From CAWINY01 sp963837635 (GTDB taxonomy: Bacteria; Acidobacteriota; Terriglobia; Terriglobales; Acidobacteriaceae), in NCBI GenBank assembly GCA_963837635.1, contig CAWINY010000003.1:496001-560000 (forward strand): DNA of 64,000 nt. The letters run 5' to 3'. Within the stretch, counting starts at the first letter, position 1, and every line of letters begins with the position of its first letter. Shown piece after piece: positions 8,651 to 16,505 of this stretch. The position numbers were made by a program, and so were the translations under genes. The notes below the pieces were generated by a model that saw only the letters and a list, made by a program, of their open reading frames with translations, had not been told where the DNA came from and did not search any database.

Positions 8651-9898
8651 CTACCGTGTTTTCGTTTCCGCGCCCTGGAACAACTGCTCCAGCTTATCCA
8701 TCCCGACGGCATAAACGATGTAGCTGGTACGATCGTCCCAGACTTGACGGAACAGCAGGTCGCCGCGCTGGTTGCCATTGGCATCGACCATATCGACGAC
8801 CTCCAGCCGGGGGCTCACGCTGAGCCGGTTGGTCGTGGTGACGGAACTGAACAACTGGCGCAACTGGCCATAAAGATCGGTGTGCGCCACCACGGTGATG
8901 TAGTAATCCATTCCCGGCTGCGTGCTTGCCTGCGTGGCGCTGAAGACGAACGTCGGCTGATTGCTCCAGTTAGGATCGAAGGCGCGCAGTGGCGGGCTCT
9001 GCTGCATGGGGCTGCTCGCCGGTCGCGGCCCGGGATGTTGCGCAACGAACTTCGACAGCTCCTCGGTGGCCATGGCGGTCAGCTTCTGTTCGTAGTCGCT
9101 GCGCTCGGCGGGACGCAAATCAAATGCATAGGAGCGCGTTCCCGTGTCGCGCGCGTCGGAGATGGCGGGATAAGTCTCCGCCGACTTGGGCGCCGCCGGA
9201 GCCGCGCCTGCCTGCGCCGAAGCTCGCGTGGAAAAGGAAGGTGGTGGCGACGACTCAGCTCCCTCGCTTTGTTGCTCTGCGGTGGCTCTTCCGCGGCGAA
9301 GCAGCGGGTGGGGACCTTCCTCCTCGCTCGGAGACGGAGACGGCGCCTGCGCTTTGGCTGGCGGCTTCGATTCCTGCGGCGCCGGAGCGGAGGTGGGCGG
9401 TGCGGCTTGGTCCTGCCCCGCGGTTTCGGAGTCCTGCGCCGGTGCTTGCGGCGGGGCAGAATCCTTGCGGCGCAACACCGGCGGTGCGTATTCGTCGGCC
9501 GGTTTGGGTGTAGACTTGGCCGGCTGCGTGCTACTCGACGGGGCGTTATGCGGATGCCACTGGCCATAGCCGATCCAGGCGCCGTTGGCCTCCTCAGCCG
9601 CCCCCACGGTGAACAGCCCGACCGAATCGCCGCTGCGCTCGGCTTCGTAGACCGTGCCCCGTTCCAGCGACATCGGGCGCGGGTTCGCGAGGTAAAGTCC
9701 TGCGTCATAGAAATGGCCGTCCACATCAATGCAGATGGGCACCAGACGCGGGGATCCCTTGGCCGGGACCTCCAGCACCGCCAGCGCCCGCGGGCCGCGG
9801 GATTGCGGACGGCGCTGTCCCGCTACCGGACTGAGCAGCAGCAAAACCAGCCAACTCACGACCATTCCTGGTGCAAGTCGCTTTACGATATGGCGCAT
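8651..9898 (-). CDS. Secreted Pro/Ala/Gln-rich hypothetical protein
   Basis: I do not recognise a family. The 415-aa product starts with a basic-hydrophobic signal sequence ending near SPVAGQ. A globular stretch follows to about residue 130 (VPICIDVDGHFYDAGLYLANP), then a long disordered Pro/Ala/Ser/Glu linker (about 135-255). The C-terminal domain (about 260-415) ends in a short repetitive-looking part (YITVVAHTDLYGQLRQLFSS). ATG at 9898 leaves only 13 bp to the divergent bcp start; ATG at 9913 or 9865 are alternatives. It converges on comM with a 68-bp gap. A reverse frame of 399 codons across the same DNA is Arg-rich and judged a shadow. Confidence 0.7.
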   Translation of the reverse strand: MRHIVKRLAPGMVVSWLVLLLLSPVAGQRRPQSRGPRALAVLEVPAKGSPRLVPICIDVDGHFYDAGLYLANPRPMSLERGTVYEAERSGDSVGLFTVGAAEEANGAWIGYGQWHPHNAPSSSTQPAKSTPKPADEYAPPVLRRKDSAPPQAPAQDSETAGQDQAAPPTSAPAPQESKPPAKAQAPSPSPSEEEGPHPLLRRGRATAEQQSEGAESSPPPSFSTRASAQAGAAPAAPKSAETYPAISDARDTGTRSYAFDLRPAERSDYEQKLTAMATEELSKFVAQHPGPRPASSPMQQSPPLRAFDPNWSNQPTFVFSATQASTQPGMDYYITVVAHTDLYGQLRQLFSSVTTTNRLSVSPRLEVVDMVDANGNQRGDLLFRQVWDDRTSYIVYAVGMDKLEQLFQGAETKTR

Positions 9899-9911
9899 AC
9901 GGAGGAGATCC

Positions 9912-10391
9912 ATGGAGATCCAAGAAAACCGCAAGGCTCCTGATTTTAGCCTTCCCGACGAGAACGGCACAAAGGTTTCGCTCAAGGCCTTCCGCGGGAA
10001 GGATGTCATTCTGTATTTTTACCCCAAAGCCGACACTCCCGGGTGAACCGTGGAAGCTCGCGGGTTCCGCGACTCGTTTGCCGAGTTCGAAAAAGCCGGC
10101 GCGATCATCCTGGGTGTTTCCGCCGATACGCCGGAACAACAGAAGAAATTTCAGACCAAGTTTGAGCTGCCCTTCCACCTGCTGGCCGATGTGGACAAGG
10201 CCGTCTGCGAGAAATACGGCGTCATCACGGAAAAGAATATGTACGGCAAGAAGGTCATGGGCATCGAGCGCACGACCTTCCTGATCGGGACCGATGGCAA
10301 TATCCGCAAGATTTTCCACAAGGTGAAAGCCGACGGCCACGCAGACGAGGTGCTGAGCCTGCTGCCGGGGAGGGCCACGGCGGCGGATTAA
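9912..10391 (+). CDS. bcp: Bcp-type peroxiredoxin, probable selenoprotein (in-frame TGA = Sec45)
   Basis: From ATG 9912 (GGAGG at 9901-9905) the frame reads a normal Bcp/PrxQ peroxiredoxin of 159 aa except that codon 45 (10044-10046) is TGA. The residues before it (YFYPKADTPG) and after it (TVEARGFRDSF) match the Bcp active site, where the peroxidatic cysteine normally occupies exactly that codon (TPGC-T). The rest of the domain continues in the same frame to TAA at 10389-10391. A hairpin suited to a bacterial SECIS begins 11 nt after the TGA. The resolving cysteine that many Bcp proteins carry five residues later is Arg here, so the enzyme would be a 1-Sec type. It should reduce hydroperoxides in the cytosol with thiol partners. 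The sel genes are not in this window. Confidence 0.85.
10047..10075 (+). promoter_or_regulatory. Candidate bacterial SECIS hairpin in bcp
   Basis: Just downstream of the in-frame TGA, TCGCGG (10058-10063) pairs perfectly with CCGCGA (10067-10072) around a GTT tip; if the last pair opens, the loop reads GGTTC. The tip lies 18 nt after the TGA, within the spacing of known bacterial SECIS elements, and a G at the apex is the feature recognised by SelB. Bacterial SECIS elements are loosely conserved, so this is supportive rather than decisive. Confidence 0.6.
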
Positions 10392-10397
10392 GAGTTC

Positions 10398-10497
10398 TTG
10401 TCATTCCGACGCAGAGCGGAGCGGAGGAATCTGCATTTTGCTTGACTTGGCGAAACTGCAGATTCCTCGCGCCAAACCCCGGCGCTCGGAATGACAA
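10398..10497. repeat. 100-bp MITE-like inverted repeat (TTGTCATTCCG ends)
   Basis: The ends TTGTCATTCCG (10398-10408) and CGGAATGACAA (10487-10497) are perfect 11-bp inverted repeats. A second nested pair, GAGGAATCTGCA and TGCAGATTCCTC, lies inside. No coding capacity is present. It starts 6 bp after the bcp stop codon and ends 76 bp before the next gene, so it may also act as a transcript-end hairpin for bcp. Confidence 0.75.
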
Positions 10498-10573
10498 TCT
10501 CTGGGGTTAGGCGAGGGCAGCGCTAACTTTAAGACCTCGTCGCTATCGTCCTTCGTCGTATCCTGTTTGTCGC

Positions 10574-11287
10574 ATGACGCCTGCCCCGCCAAACCGGCCC
10601 GATATTCCCCTGTTGCGCACCGAACATCTGAGCCGCACGATCGACGGCAAGAACCTGGTTGATGACATTTCCATCGAGGTGTCCAGGGGCGACGTGCTGG
10701 CCATCGTAGGCCCGAGCGGCGCGGGCAAATCATCCTTCCTGCGTCTTTTGAATCGCCTGGACGAGCCAACTCGCGGCACGTTCTACCTGGAAGGCGTGGA
10801 CATGCGCCAGATTCCGCCGCGCGAGCTGCGCCGCCGCATGGGCATGGTCATGCAGACCGCTTTCTTATTCCCCGGCACGGTCGCCGAGAACCTGCGCTTC
10901 GGACCGCGGCAACAGAGCCGTGAACTCTCCCCCGACCGCATCCGGCAGTTGCTGAGGCAGGTGCAACTGGAGGGCTACGAGGAGCGCGCCGCTTCCACGC
11001 TCTCCGGCGGCGAGGCGCAACGTGTGTCGCTGGCGCGCGCCCTGGCCAACGAGCCCTCGTTACTGCTGATGGACGAGCCCACCTCGGCGCTCGACGACGC
11101 TGCCAAGCACGAGATTGAAACCCTCATCTGCGAGGTCGTGCGCGAGAACGGACTGACCTGCCTGATTGTGACTCACGATTCCGCGCAGGCGGCGCGCATG
11201 GCGCAGCGCGTCATGATCATGCGCGCGGGGCGACTGGTCCAGATCGGTCCGACACAGGAGGTTCTCCATGCTCCCACAATTCTTTAG
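10574..11287 (+). CDS. fetA: FetA-type ABC transporter ATP-binding protein
   Basis: The 237-aa protein has Walker A GPSGAGKSS (near residue 48), Q-loop VMQTAFLF, signature LSGGEAQR, Walker B LLLMDEPTSALD and H-loop VTHD, so it is a complete ABC ATPase. The following gene encodes the FetB-family membrane subunit and overlaps it by 20 bp. That pairing identifies the E. coli FetAB (YbbL-YbbM) type system, linked there to iron export and resistance to peroxide stress. Its position beside a peroxiredoxin fits an oxidative-stress role, by inference. No clear ribosome binding site precedes ATG 10574. Confidence 0.85.
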   Translation: MTPAPPNRPDIPLLRTEHLSRTIDGKNLVDDISIEVSRGDVLAIVGPSGAGKSSFLRLLNRLDEPTRGTFYLEGVDMRQIPPRELRRRMGMVMQTAFLFPGTVAENLRFGPRQQSRELSPDRIRQLLRQVQLEGYEERAASTLSGGEAQRVSLARALANEPSLLLMDEPTSALDDAAKHEIETLICEVVRENGLTCLIVTHDSAQAARMAQRVMIMRAGRLVQIGPTQEVLHAPTIL

Positions 11288-12056
11288 CAACAAGCTGGCG
11301 CTTGGCTTTGCCCAAGCCGGCGTGGCCGCGGTGCTGGCCTTGCTCGTGGTGCTTCTGGCCCGCCGGCGGCACATTCATCTGGAGTCGGAACTGGCCATCG
11401 CACTGGTGCGCGGCATGGTGCAGATAGTCGCGGTCGGTTCCATCCTGCTGGTCATGATGCGCGGGCCGCGCTGGACGGGCGGAATCCTGATCCTGGCAAT
11501 GATGATCGCCGCGGCAGCCACTTCGGCCCGGCGCGCGCAGAAAATCCCCGGCGCCATCCAGGTCTCTTTCTATGCCATCCTGGCCGGCGCTGGTTCCGTG
11601 ATCGCCCTGATGACACTAGCAGGGGTGATCGATACCCGAGTCAGCGCCTTGGTGCCGGTCGGCTCGATGCTGATCGCCAACGCCATGAACACCAATGGAC
11701 TCGCCCTGAACCGTTTCCGCGCCGAGGTGGAATCGCATGTCGGACAGATCGAGGCGGCGCTGTCGCTGGGCGCGGGGACGGAGGTCGCGGTCGCGGAGTT
11801 CAGCGAGTCCTCGTTCCGTTCCAGCCTGATTCCGGCGATCGACTCGCTGCGCGCGCTGGGGATCGTCTGGGTCCCCGGCCTGATGGCGGGCATGATGTTG
11901 TCCGGCTCGCCGCCGGTTTATGCGGCGGTCTATCAGTTCGTCGTGCTGGCGATGATCCTGGCGTCCTCGGGTCTCACTTCGTTGATCAGCACCACGCTCA
12001 TCCGCACCCACGCCTTCTCCCCGGCGGAACAGTTGATCCTGCGGCCGGCGAAGTGA
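11268..12056 (+). CDS. fetB: FetB/UPF0014 family ABC transporter permease
   Basis: The 262-aa integral membrane protein has about seven hydrophobic segments. It contains the conserved UPF0014 stretch around NAMNTNGLALNRF, followed by a helix with SLGAGTEVAVAEF and the loop LMAGMMLSGSPPVYAAVYQF. In E. coli the FetB homologue is the permease of an iron exporter. The start ATG at 11268 overlaps the fetA end, with AGGAGG a few bases before it inside fetA, indicating one operon. A REP pair follows the stop. Confidence 0.88.
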   Translation: MLPQFFSNKLALGFAQAGVAAVLALLVVLLARRRHIHLESELAIALVRGMVQIVAVGSILLVMMRGPRWTGGILILAMMIAAAATSARRAQKIPGAIQVSFYAILAGAGSVIALMTLAGVIDTRVSALVPVGSMLIANAMNTNGLALNRFRAEVESHVGQIEAALSLGAGTEVAVAEFSESSFRSSLIPAIDSLRALGIVWVPGLMAGMMLSGSPPVYAAVYQFVVLAMILASSGLTSLISTTLIRTHAFSPAEQLILRPAK

Positions 12057-12065
12057 GATAGCGAA

Positions 12066-12150
12066 GTAGCGCCGGCGTCTCGCCGGCGGGTCCTTTCAAC
12101 CCCCGCCGTAGTGGTGTGAACGGAACCCGCCGGCGAGACGCCGGCGCTAC
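12066..12150. repeat. REP-like inverted repeat pair (GTAGCGCCGGCGTC type)
   Basis: Two perfect 25-nt arms face each other at 12066-12090 (GTAGCGCCGGCGTCTCGCCG...) and 12126-12150, separated by 35 bp. They sit between the convergent fetB and mutS2 genes, where they could serve as a two-way terminator. A single arm of the same family lies inside mutS2 at 13594-13620, and a decayed one at 57132-57150. Confidence 0.85.
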
Positions 12151-12154
12151 ACCT

Positions 12155-14641
12155 TCAGCTGCGCAGCTCCACAATCGTGGCCCCGCCGCCGCCTTCGTTC
12201 TGCGGGGGTTCGCTAACCGTCGCCACGTGCGGGTGTTGCTGCAGGTACTGGCGCAACGCTTTGCGCAGAATCCCCATGCCGCTGCCGTGGACCACGCGCA
12301 CCCGAGTCAGACCGGCGAGAAAGGCGCGGTCCACGAATCTCTCCACCTCGCTCGTGGCCTGATCCACGTTCTGCCCGATGACGTTGATCTCGGTCGCCGC
12401 GGCACCATCGTTGGCGAGTGACACCGAGATCCCCCGCGCGCGGGCCGCCTGCACCGGATTGTTGGCCCCGCGGCCGATCACTTCGGCAATGTCATCCCGT
12501 GGGATGCGCATCTTCATCGAGCCGATCTCGACCTCGAAGGCCTCGTCGTCCAGGCGGCGCAGCACGCGCCCGCTGCGGCCGATCGACTTCAGCTTGACAG
12601 TATCGCCCTCCGACACATGCTTGACAACCTGCGGTTGTGCGTGGACGTCGCCCACATCGGCGCCCGTCTTGTGCGCCACCACCGCCTGGTTGAACTGCTC
12701 GCGAAACTCGCGGCGCGCCTTGGCAATGCGGCGCTCGGCTTCTTTCGAGAGCTTCATCGCGGCGGCGCGATCCTGCACCGCGTTGACCGCCTCGCGCGTG
12801 TGGTACTCGAAGTCCTTCATCAGCGAATCCAGCTTGCCTTCCAGCTCGCGGATCTTGTCGCGTTGTTCGCGCAGGCCGTTCTGTTCGATCCGCTCGCGCT
12901 CGCGCTTCAACTCGACCTCGCGCGTCTGCATGCGGAAGCGGTCCTGCTCGGCCTGACGCAATTCGGCGTGCAGCTTGTCGAGGAAGCGTGCCACATCCTG
13001 GGTCTGCGAACTGAGCCGGGCGCGCGCCGCCTCGATGATGGACGGATTCAATCCCAGCCGCTGTGCGATGTTGATGCCGGCCGAGGCGCCCGGCACCCCG
13101 ACCCGCAGTTCATAGGTCGGCTGCAGCGTGTGCTCGTCGAAGCCCACGGCGGCATTGATTGTGCCCGGCGTGTTGACCGCGTAGACCTTCAACGAGGTGT
13201 GGTGGGTCGAGATGATTGACATGGCACCGATGCGGCGGAAATGTTCGGCGATGGCAACCGCCAGCGCCGCGCCTTCTTCCGGGTCGGTAGCCGAACCCAG
13301 TTCGTCGAGCAGCACCAGCGAATGCGGGGTCGCGGTGCGCGAAATCATATCGATGTTGGTGACGTGCGCGGAAAAGGTCGAGAGGTTCTGCTCGATCGAC
13401 TGATAGTCGCCGATGTCGGCGAGAATGGCGTCAAACACTGGCAGTTCGGCGCGCTCGCAGGGGACCGGCAGGCCCGACTGAGCCATGAGTGCCAGCAGTC
13501 CGACAGTTTTCAGCGAGACCGTCTTTCCACCGGTGTTGGGGCCGGTGATGATCAGCTCGTGGCGGCTCTGCACCCCAGCGATTCCCTCGGCGTGTAGCGC
13601 TGGCGTCTCGCCGGCGGGCTCTGTGGGTGCTGTCTCCATCTCGACCGTTACCGGCACAACCCGCACGCGCTTGGGGCGCAGGTTGCGTTCGAGCAGCGGA
13701 TGGCGGGCGTTCTCGAGAAACAGCTTATTCTCGGTCAAGGTAACGGCGCAGCACTGATAATCGTTGGCGAAGCGCGCCTTGGCAAACTGCAGCTCCAGTT
13801 CAGCCAGCGCGTCTGCCGCAGCCATCACCGGCCCGCCCACTTCCGCGATACGGCGCGACATCTCCAGCAGGATGCGATGAATCTCCGCCTGCTCGTCTTC
13901 AAGCAGCTTGATCAAGTCGTTGTTCTGCTCGATGGTCTCCAGCGGTTCGACAAATACAGTCTGCCCGCTCGAACTGACGCCGTGCACCACGCCGTTCACC
14001 CGCCGCTTCTGCTCGCTCTTGACCGGGATCACAAAGCGCTCGCCGCGGATGGTTACCAACTCCTCCTGCACCGCGCCGCTCTCCCCCAGCCTGCGCAGGT
14101 AGCCGCGCAGCGATTCCTGAATGGCGCGCTTCTGCTTTTCGATGTCGCGGCGGATTTGCGCCAGCGCGGGCGAGGCGCGATCGTCCAGCGTGCCGTCGGG
14201 CAGGATCTTGTTGCGGAAGAAGCGCAGGAAGTCGGTGAAGTCAATGATGGCGCCGGAGAGCTCCGCCACCGCGGGCCACGGAGGCATGTCAGTGGGCGGA
14301 TGCAGAACGATCTCCAGCCACTCGGCGGCGCGGTCCACCACAGCAAGCAGATCGCGAATCTCGGCCGGCTCCAGCGCGGCGCCCTCAATGCGGGATTTAT
14401 CGACCAGGTGCTTGGGATCGGTAAGGCTGCTGAAGTCAAAGCGTTCGCCCGAGCGCAGGAACTCGCGTATCTCAGCCGTCAGTTGCTGCTGGCGCTCAAT
14501 CCAGACGCGATCCGTCGAAGGCGCTAATTCTGCAAGACGGGCACGGCCCAGGTCGGACGAAATATAGGCGCCTACCATCTCGCGCAGCGATTCAAACTCC
14601 AGCACGCGCGCACTGGTGTTAATTAGGGGAGAAGGGATCAT
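12155..14641 (-). CDS. mutS2: Endonuclease MutS2
   Basis: The 828-aa protein has the MutS2 order: N-terminal core/lever domains, ATPase with Walker A TGPNTGGKTVSLKT and LLDELGSATDPEEGAA, a long charged coiled coil (about residues 530-640), and a C-terminal Smr domain with VVHGSGMGILRKALRQYL. MutS2 has no mismatch-recognition domain and acts on recombination intermediates and, in some bacteria, collided ribosomes. Two oddities are visible. The Smr motif usually written LDLRG reads INVIGQ, so the acidic residue tied to nuclease activity is missing. About 20 residues before Walker A there is an extra stretch with PAGETPALHA, encoded by a repeat arm at 13594-13620. The start ATG 14641 is followed by the expected N-terminus. 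Confidence 0.95.
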   Translation of the reverse strand: MIPSPLINTSARVLEFESLREMVGAYISSDLGRARLAELAPSTDRVWIERQQQLTAEIREFLRSGERFDFSSLTDPKHLVDKSRIEGAALEPAEIRDLLAVVDRAAEWLEIVLHPPTDMPPWPAVAELSGAIIDFTDFLRFFRNKILPDGTLDDRASPALAQIRRDIEKQKRAIQESLRGYLRRLGESGAVQEELVTIRGERFVIPVKSEQKRRVNGVVHGVSSSGQTVFVEPLETIEQNNDLIKLLEDEQAEIHRILLEMSRRIAEVGGPVMAAADALAELELQFAKARFANDYQCCAVTLTENKLFLENARHPLLERNLRPKRVRVVPVTVEMETAPTEPAGETPALHAEGIAGVQSRHELIITGPNTGGKTVSLKTVGLLALMAQSGLPVPCERAELPVFDAILADIGDYQSIEQNLSTFSAHVTNIDMISRTATPHSLVLLDELGSATDPEEGAALAVAIAEHFRRIGAMSIISTHHTSLKVYAVNTPGTINAAVGFDEHTLQPTYELRVGVPGASAGINIAQRLGLNPSIIEAARARLSSQTQDVARFLDKLHAELRQAEQDRFRMQTREVELKRERERIEQNGLREQRDKIRELEGKLDSLMKDFEYHTREAVNAVQDRAAAMKLSKEAERRIAKARREFREQFNQAVVAHKTGADVGDVHAQPQVVKHVSEGDTVKLKSIGRSGRVLRRLDDEAFEVEIGSMKMRIPRDDIAEVIGRGANNPVQAARARGISVSLANDGAAATEINVIGQNVDQATSEVERFVDRAFLAGLTRVRVVHGSGMGILRKALRQYLQQHPHVATVSEPPQNEGGGGATIVELRS
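13594..13620. repeat. REP-like arm inserted in frame within mutS2
   Basis: The sequence GTAGCGCTGGCGTCTCGCCG... is a hybrid of the arms at 935-958 and 12066-12090 and is translated, on the opposite strand, as the peptide AGETPALH. It lies in the linker just before the ATPase P-loop of MutS2, in a part that is shorter in typical MutS2 proteins. Confidence 0.8.
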
Positions 14642-14708
14642 CAGGGATATTGTAGCGGGGCGTTCTCGATTTGCAGTCCTTCCATCCCCTGGCAGGCGCT
14701 ACCAACCA

Positions 14709-15098
14709 CTAGGGGTTGACGCCTTCGACGATGAATAAGCGGCTCGAAGCCGAGCTACGCCGAATGGGCTTGATAGCCTCATACGCCGGCGAATCTTCCC
14801 AGGCCCGCGCTTTCTCCACGCTATCGAAAGCGATCACTACGAAGCGGTCCTTGGGCGCTGTACCCTCAACGCTCTCGATCTTGCCGCCACGAACAAGGAA
14901 ATGGCCGTTGTAGGGCGCCAGCGTTTCCGGAAGCTTCGCCGCGTATTTCGCGAAGGTAGCCGTGTCCTGGACCTCGACTTCCGCGATCACGTAGCCGGGC
15001 CTCGCCTTGGCTTGCTGCGCCTGAATCGCCATGGCGCCAACGACGCCCATGGCGACGCCAACCAGCACTGCCAATGCCAAATTATGGTTCGTTTTCAT
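14709..15098 (-). CDS. DUF1330 domain protein with signal peptide
   Basis: The 129-aa product has a signal sequence (LAVLVGVAMGVVGAMAIQAQ) followed by one DUF1330 domain: GYVIAEVEVQDTATFAKYA, then the FLVRGGKIESVEG strand, VVIAFDSVEKARAWEDSPAYEAIKPIR and a final strand. DUF1330 proteins have a ferredoxin-like alpha/beta-barrel fold, and no enzymatic role is established. It is transcribed in the same direction as the NnrS-like gene upstream (82-bp gap) and may form an operon with it. Confidence 0.88.
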   Translation of the reverse strand: MKTNHNLALAVLVGVAMGVVGAMAIQAQQAKARPGYVIAEVEVQDTATFAKYAAKLPETLAPYNGHFLVRGGKIESVEGTAPKDRFVVIAFDSVEKARAWEDSPAYEAIKPIRRSSASSRLFIVEGVNP

Positions 15099-15180
15099 GG
15101 ATTCATCCCCTGATGAGTTTTTGTGCCAACAAGCAGAACTGCAACGCGATTGGTCATGTGAATCGGAAGGGAGAACGGAC

Positions 15181-16473
15181 CTACTCCGACTCCGAGAACT
15201 GCGAATTGAGCACTGGGACCTGCCTCGCGGCTGCTAGCGTCAATGTCAGCCCCGCCCCGCAGACCGCCATCAACTCCATCGAACCGCCGATCGGCAGAGT
15301 TTGCCAAGCCCAGCGTCCATAGCCCTGAAAGCCGAAAATCTGGGAGATTACGTTGATCAGGCAACCAGCGTTTAGCAGCAGCAAGCAAGTCGTTGCCATC
15401 GGCTGATTGGCCGTGCCGCCCCAGGTTAGAGGTATCGCCCACAAGGCCAGCGAGAGCACGAAGGTCAGCACGAAGCCGACCAGGAACAGGTGGCGCGAGG
15501 CGCTCCACAGTCCGGCGGCGTCGTGGACCGACGCCCATACGGCAATCGGCGATGAGAGCCTGAGCCAGACGTAGGAGGTGCGAACGAAGGGGCCATAGCT
15601 AAAGTCCTGCCGTCCGGAGCTGATTCGTTTGCCAAACACCTTCAGCGACGACGGCACGAAGATTGCCGCATGCAGCAGCAGCACGGTGGCGAAGTGAATT
15701 TTGCCGGCCATCGCGCCGGCCAGCCCGATGCTGTCGAGCACGCAGGCGGCAATGTAAATTTTGCGCTTCGTGGGCTTTAGGCCCATCAGCTCCGGAAGCC
15801 ACTTGGCGCTTGCCGACCACATCATGGGCCCGACAAAGCCCCAGGTGGATAGCAGCAGCAGGCGCTGGCTGAAGTTTGGCGGCAGCGCGACTCCGCAGGC
15901 CTGCACCAGGTCCCCAACGAGCACGCCGCCGAGGACAGCCGTGCCGCCCGCCAGCATCCATGCCCATAGATTTTCGCGGCAAATCAGCTTTCGAAAGCGC
16001 AGCAGGCAGGTGAGCGCCAGCAGGTAGGCGAGCAGCTCCAGACCGGCTCCGGTTGGTGCGGTCAAATGGGCAACGCCGAGCAATCCCCCGCCGAGCAATC
16101 CGAATGAACGCAGGGCGACACCGGCAGTCCAAATTGCTGAAGCAAACCCGATTATGGCAGCGGAACTATCCGTCTTTGTGCAGGCTGGAGTCCCAAACGG
16201 CACCGGGCATGAAAGCGCGGTAGCCGCCACGGCCAAGGCGGCGCTCCCGGTGATGCCGAAAATCTGCAGGTGCGCCAGAGCCTGTGCAAGGGCTGGATCC
16301 CCCGCATGGTGCAGGGTCGCGGTCAGGTCAAAGGCGACGGTCGCGACGGCGGCCGCAAGCAAGAAGAAGAACGCGGACACAACAGGCGTCCTTGGAACCT
16401 GTTTACTGCTCGGTGAGCACAATGCGGAAGTTACGGGGTGGATCATACGTCGGTGCTCGACAGGCTTATGCAC
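15181..16473 (-). CDS. NnrS-like polytopic membrane protein
   Basis: The 430-aa protein has about twelve hydrophobic segments and no soluble domain. The layout and motifs such as the loop WGFVGPMMWSASAKWLPELMGLKP and the helix LLHAAIFVPSSLKVFG resemble the NnrS family of heme- and copper-containing membrane proteins linked to nitric-oxide stress in denitrifiers. Conserved histidines expected of true NnrS are only partly evident, so the name is tentative. The GTG at 16473 is chosen because AAAGGGGGA lies just upstream; ATG 16446 is an alternative. A short palindrome at 16490-16505 directly upstream could be an operator. Confidence 0.55.
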   Translation of the reverse strand: MHKPVEHRRMIHPVTSALCSPSSKQVPRTPVVSAFFFLLAAAVATVAFDLTATLHHAGDPALAQALAHLQIFGITGSAALAVAATALSCPVPFGTPACTKTDSSAAIIGFASAIWTAGVALRSFGLLGGGLLGVAHLTAPTGAGLELLAYLLALTCLLRFRKLICRENLWAWMLAGGTAVLGGVLVGDLVQACGVALPPNFSQRLLLLSTWGFVGPMMWSASAKWLPELMGLKPTKRKIYIAACVLDSIGLAGAMAGKIHFATVLLLHAAIFVPSSLKVFGKRISSGRQDFSYGPFVRTSYVWLRLSSPIAVWASVHDAAGLWSASRHLFLVGFVLTFVLSLALWAIPLTWGGTANQPMATTCLLLLNAGCLINVISQIFGFQGYGRWAWQTLPIGGSMELMAVCGAGLTLTLAAARQVPVLNSQFSESE

Positions 16474-16489
16474 GAATTCCCCCTTTAAA

Positions 16490-16505
16490 GGGTAAGAATT
16501 TACCC
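16490..16505. promoter_or_regulatory. Candidate operator palindrome upstream of the NnrS-like gene
   Basis: GGGTAAGAATTTACCC is a 6-bp inverted repeat with a 4-bp centre. It ends 17 bp upstream of the GTG start of the NnrS-like gene and overlaps its likely promoter or leader. The binding protein is unknown. Confidence 0.4.

Noticed and set aside
8744..9943. A 399-codon open frame opposite the Pro-rich secreted protein
   Set aside because: It is Arg-rich and repetitive without a signal or domain, whereas the minus-strand product has a signal peptide and better composition.
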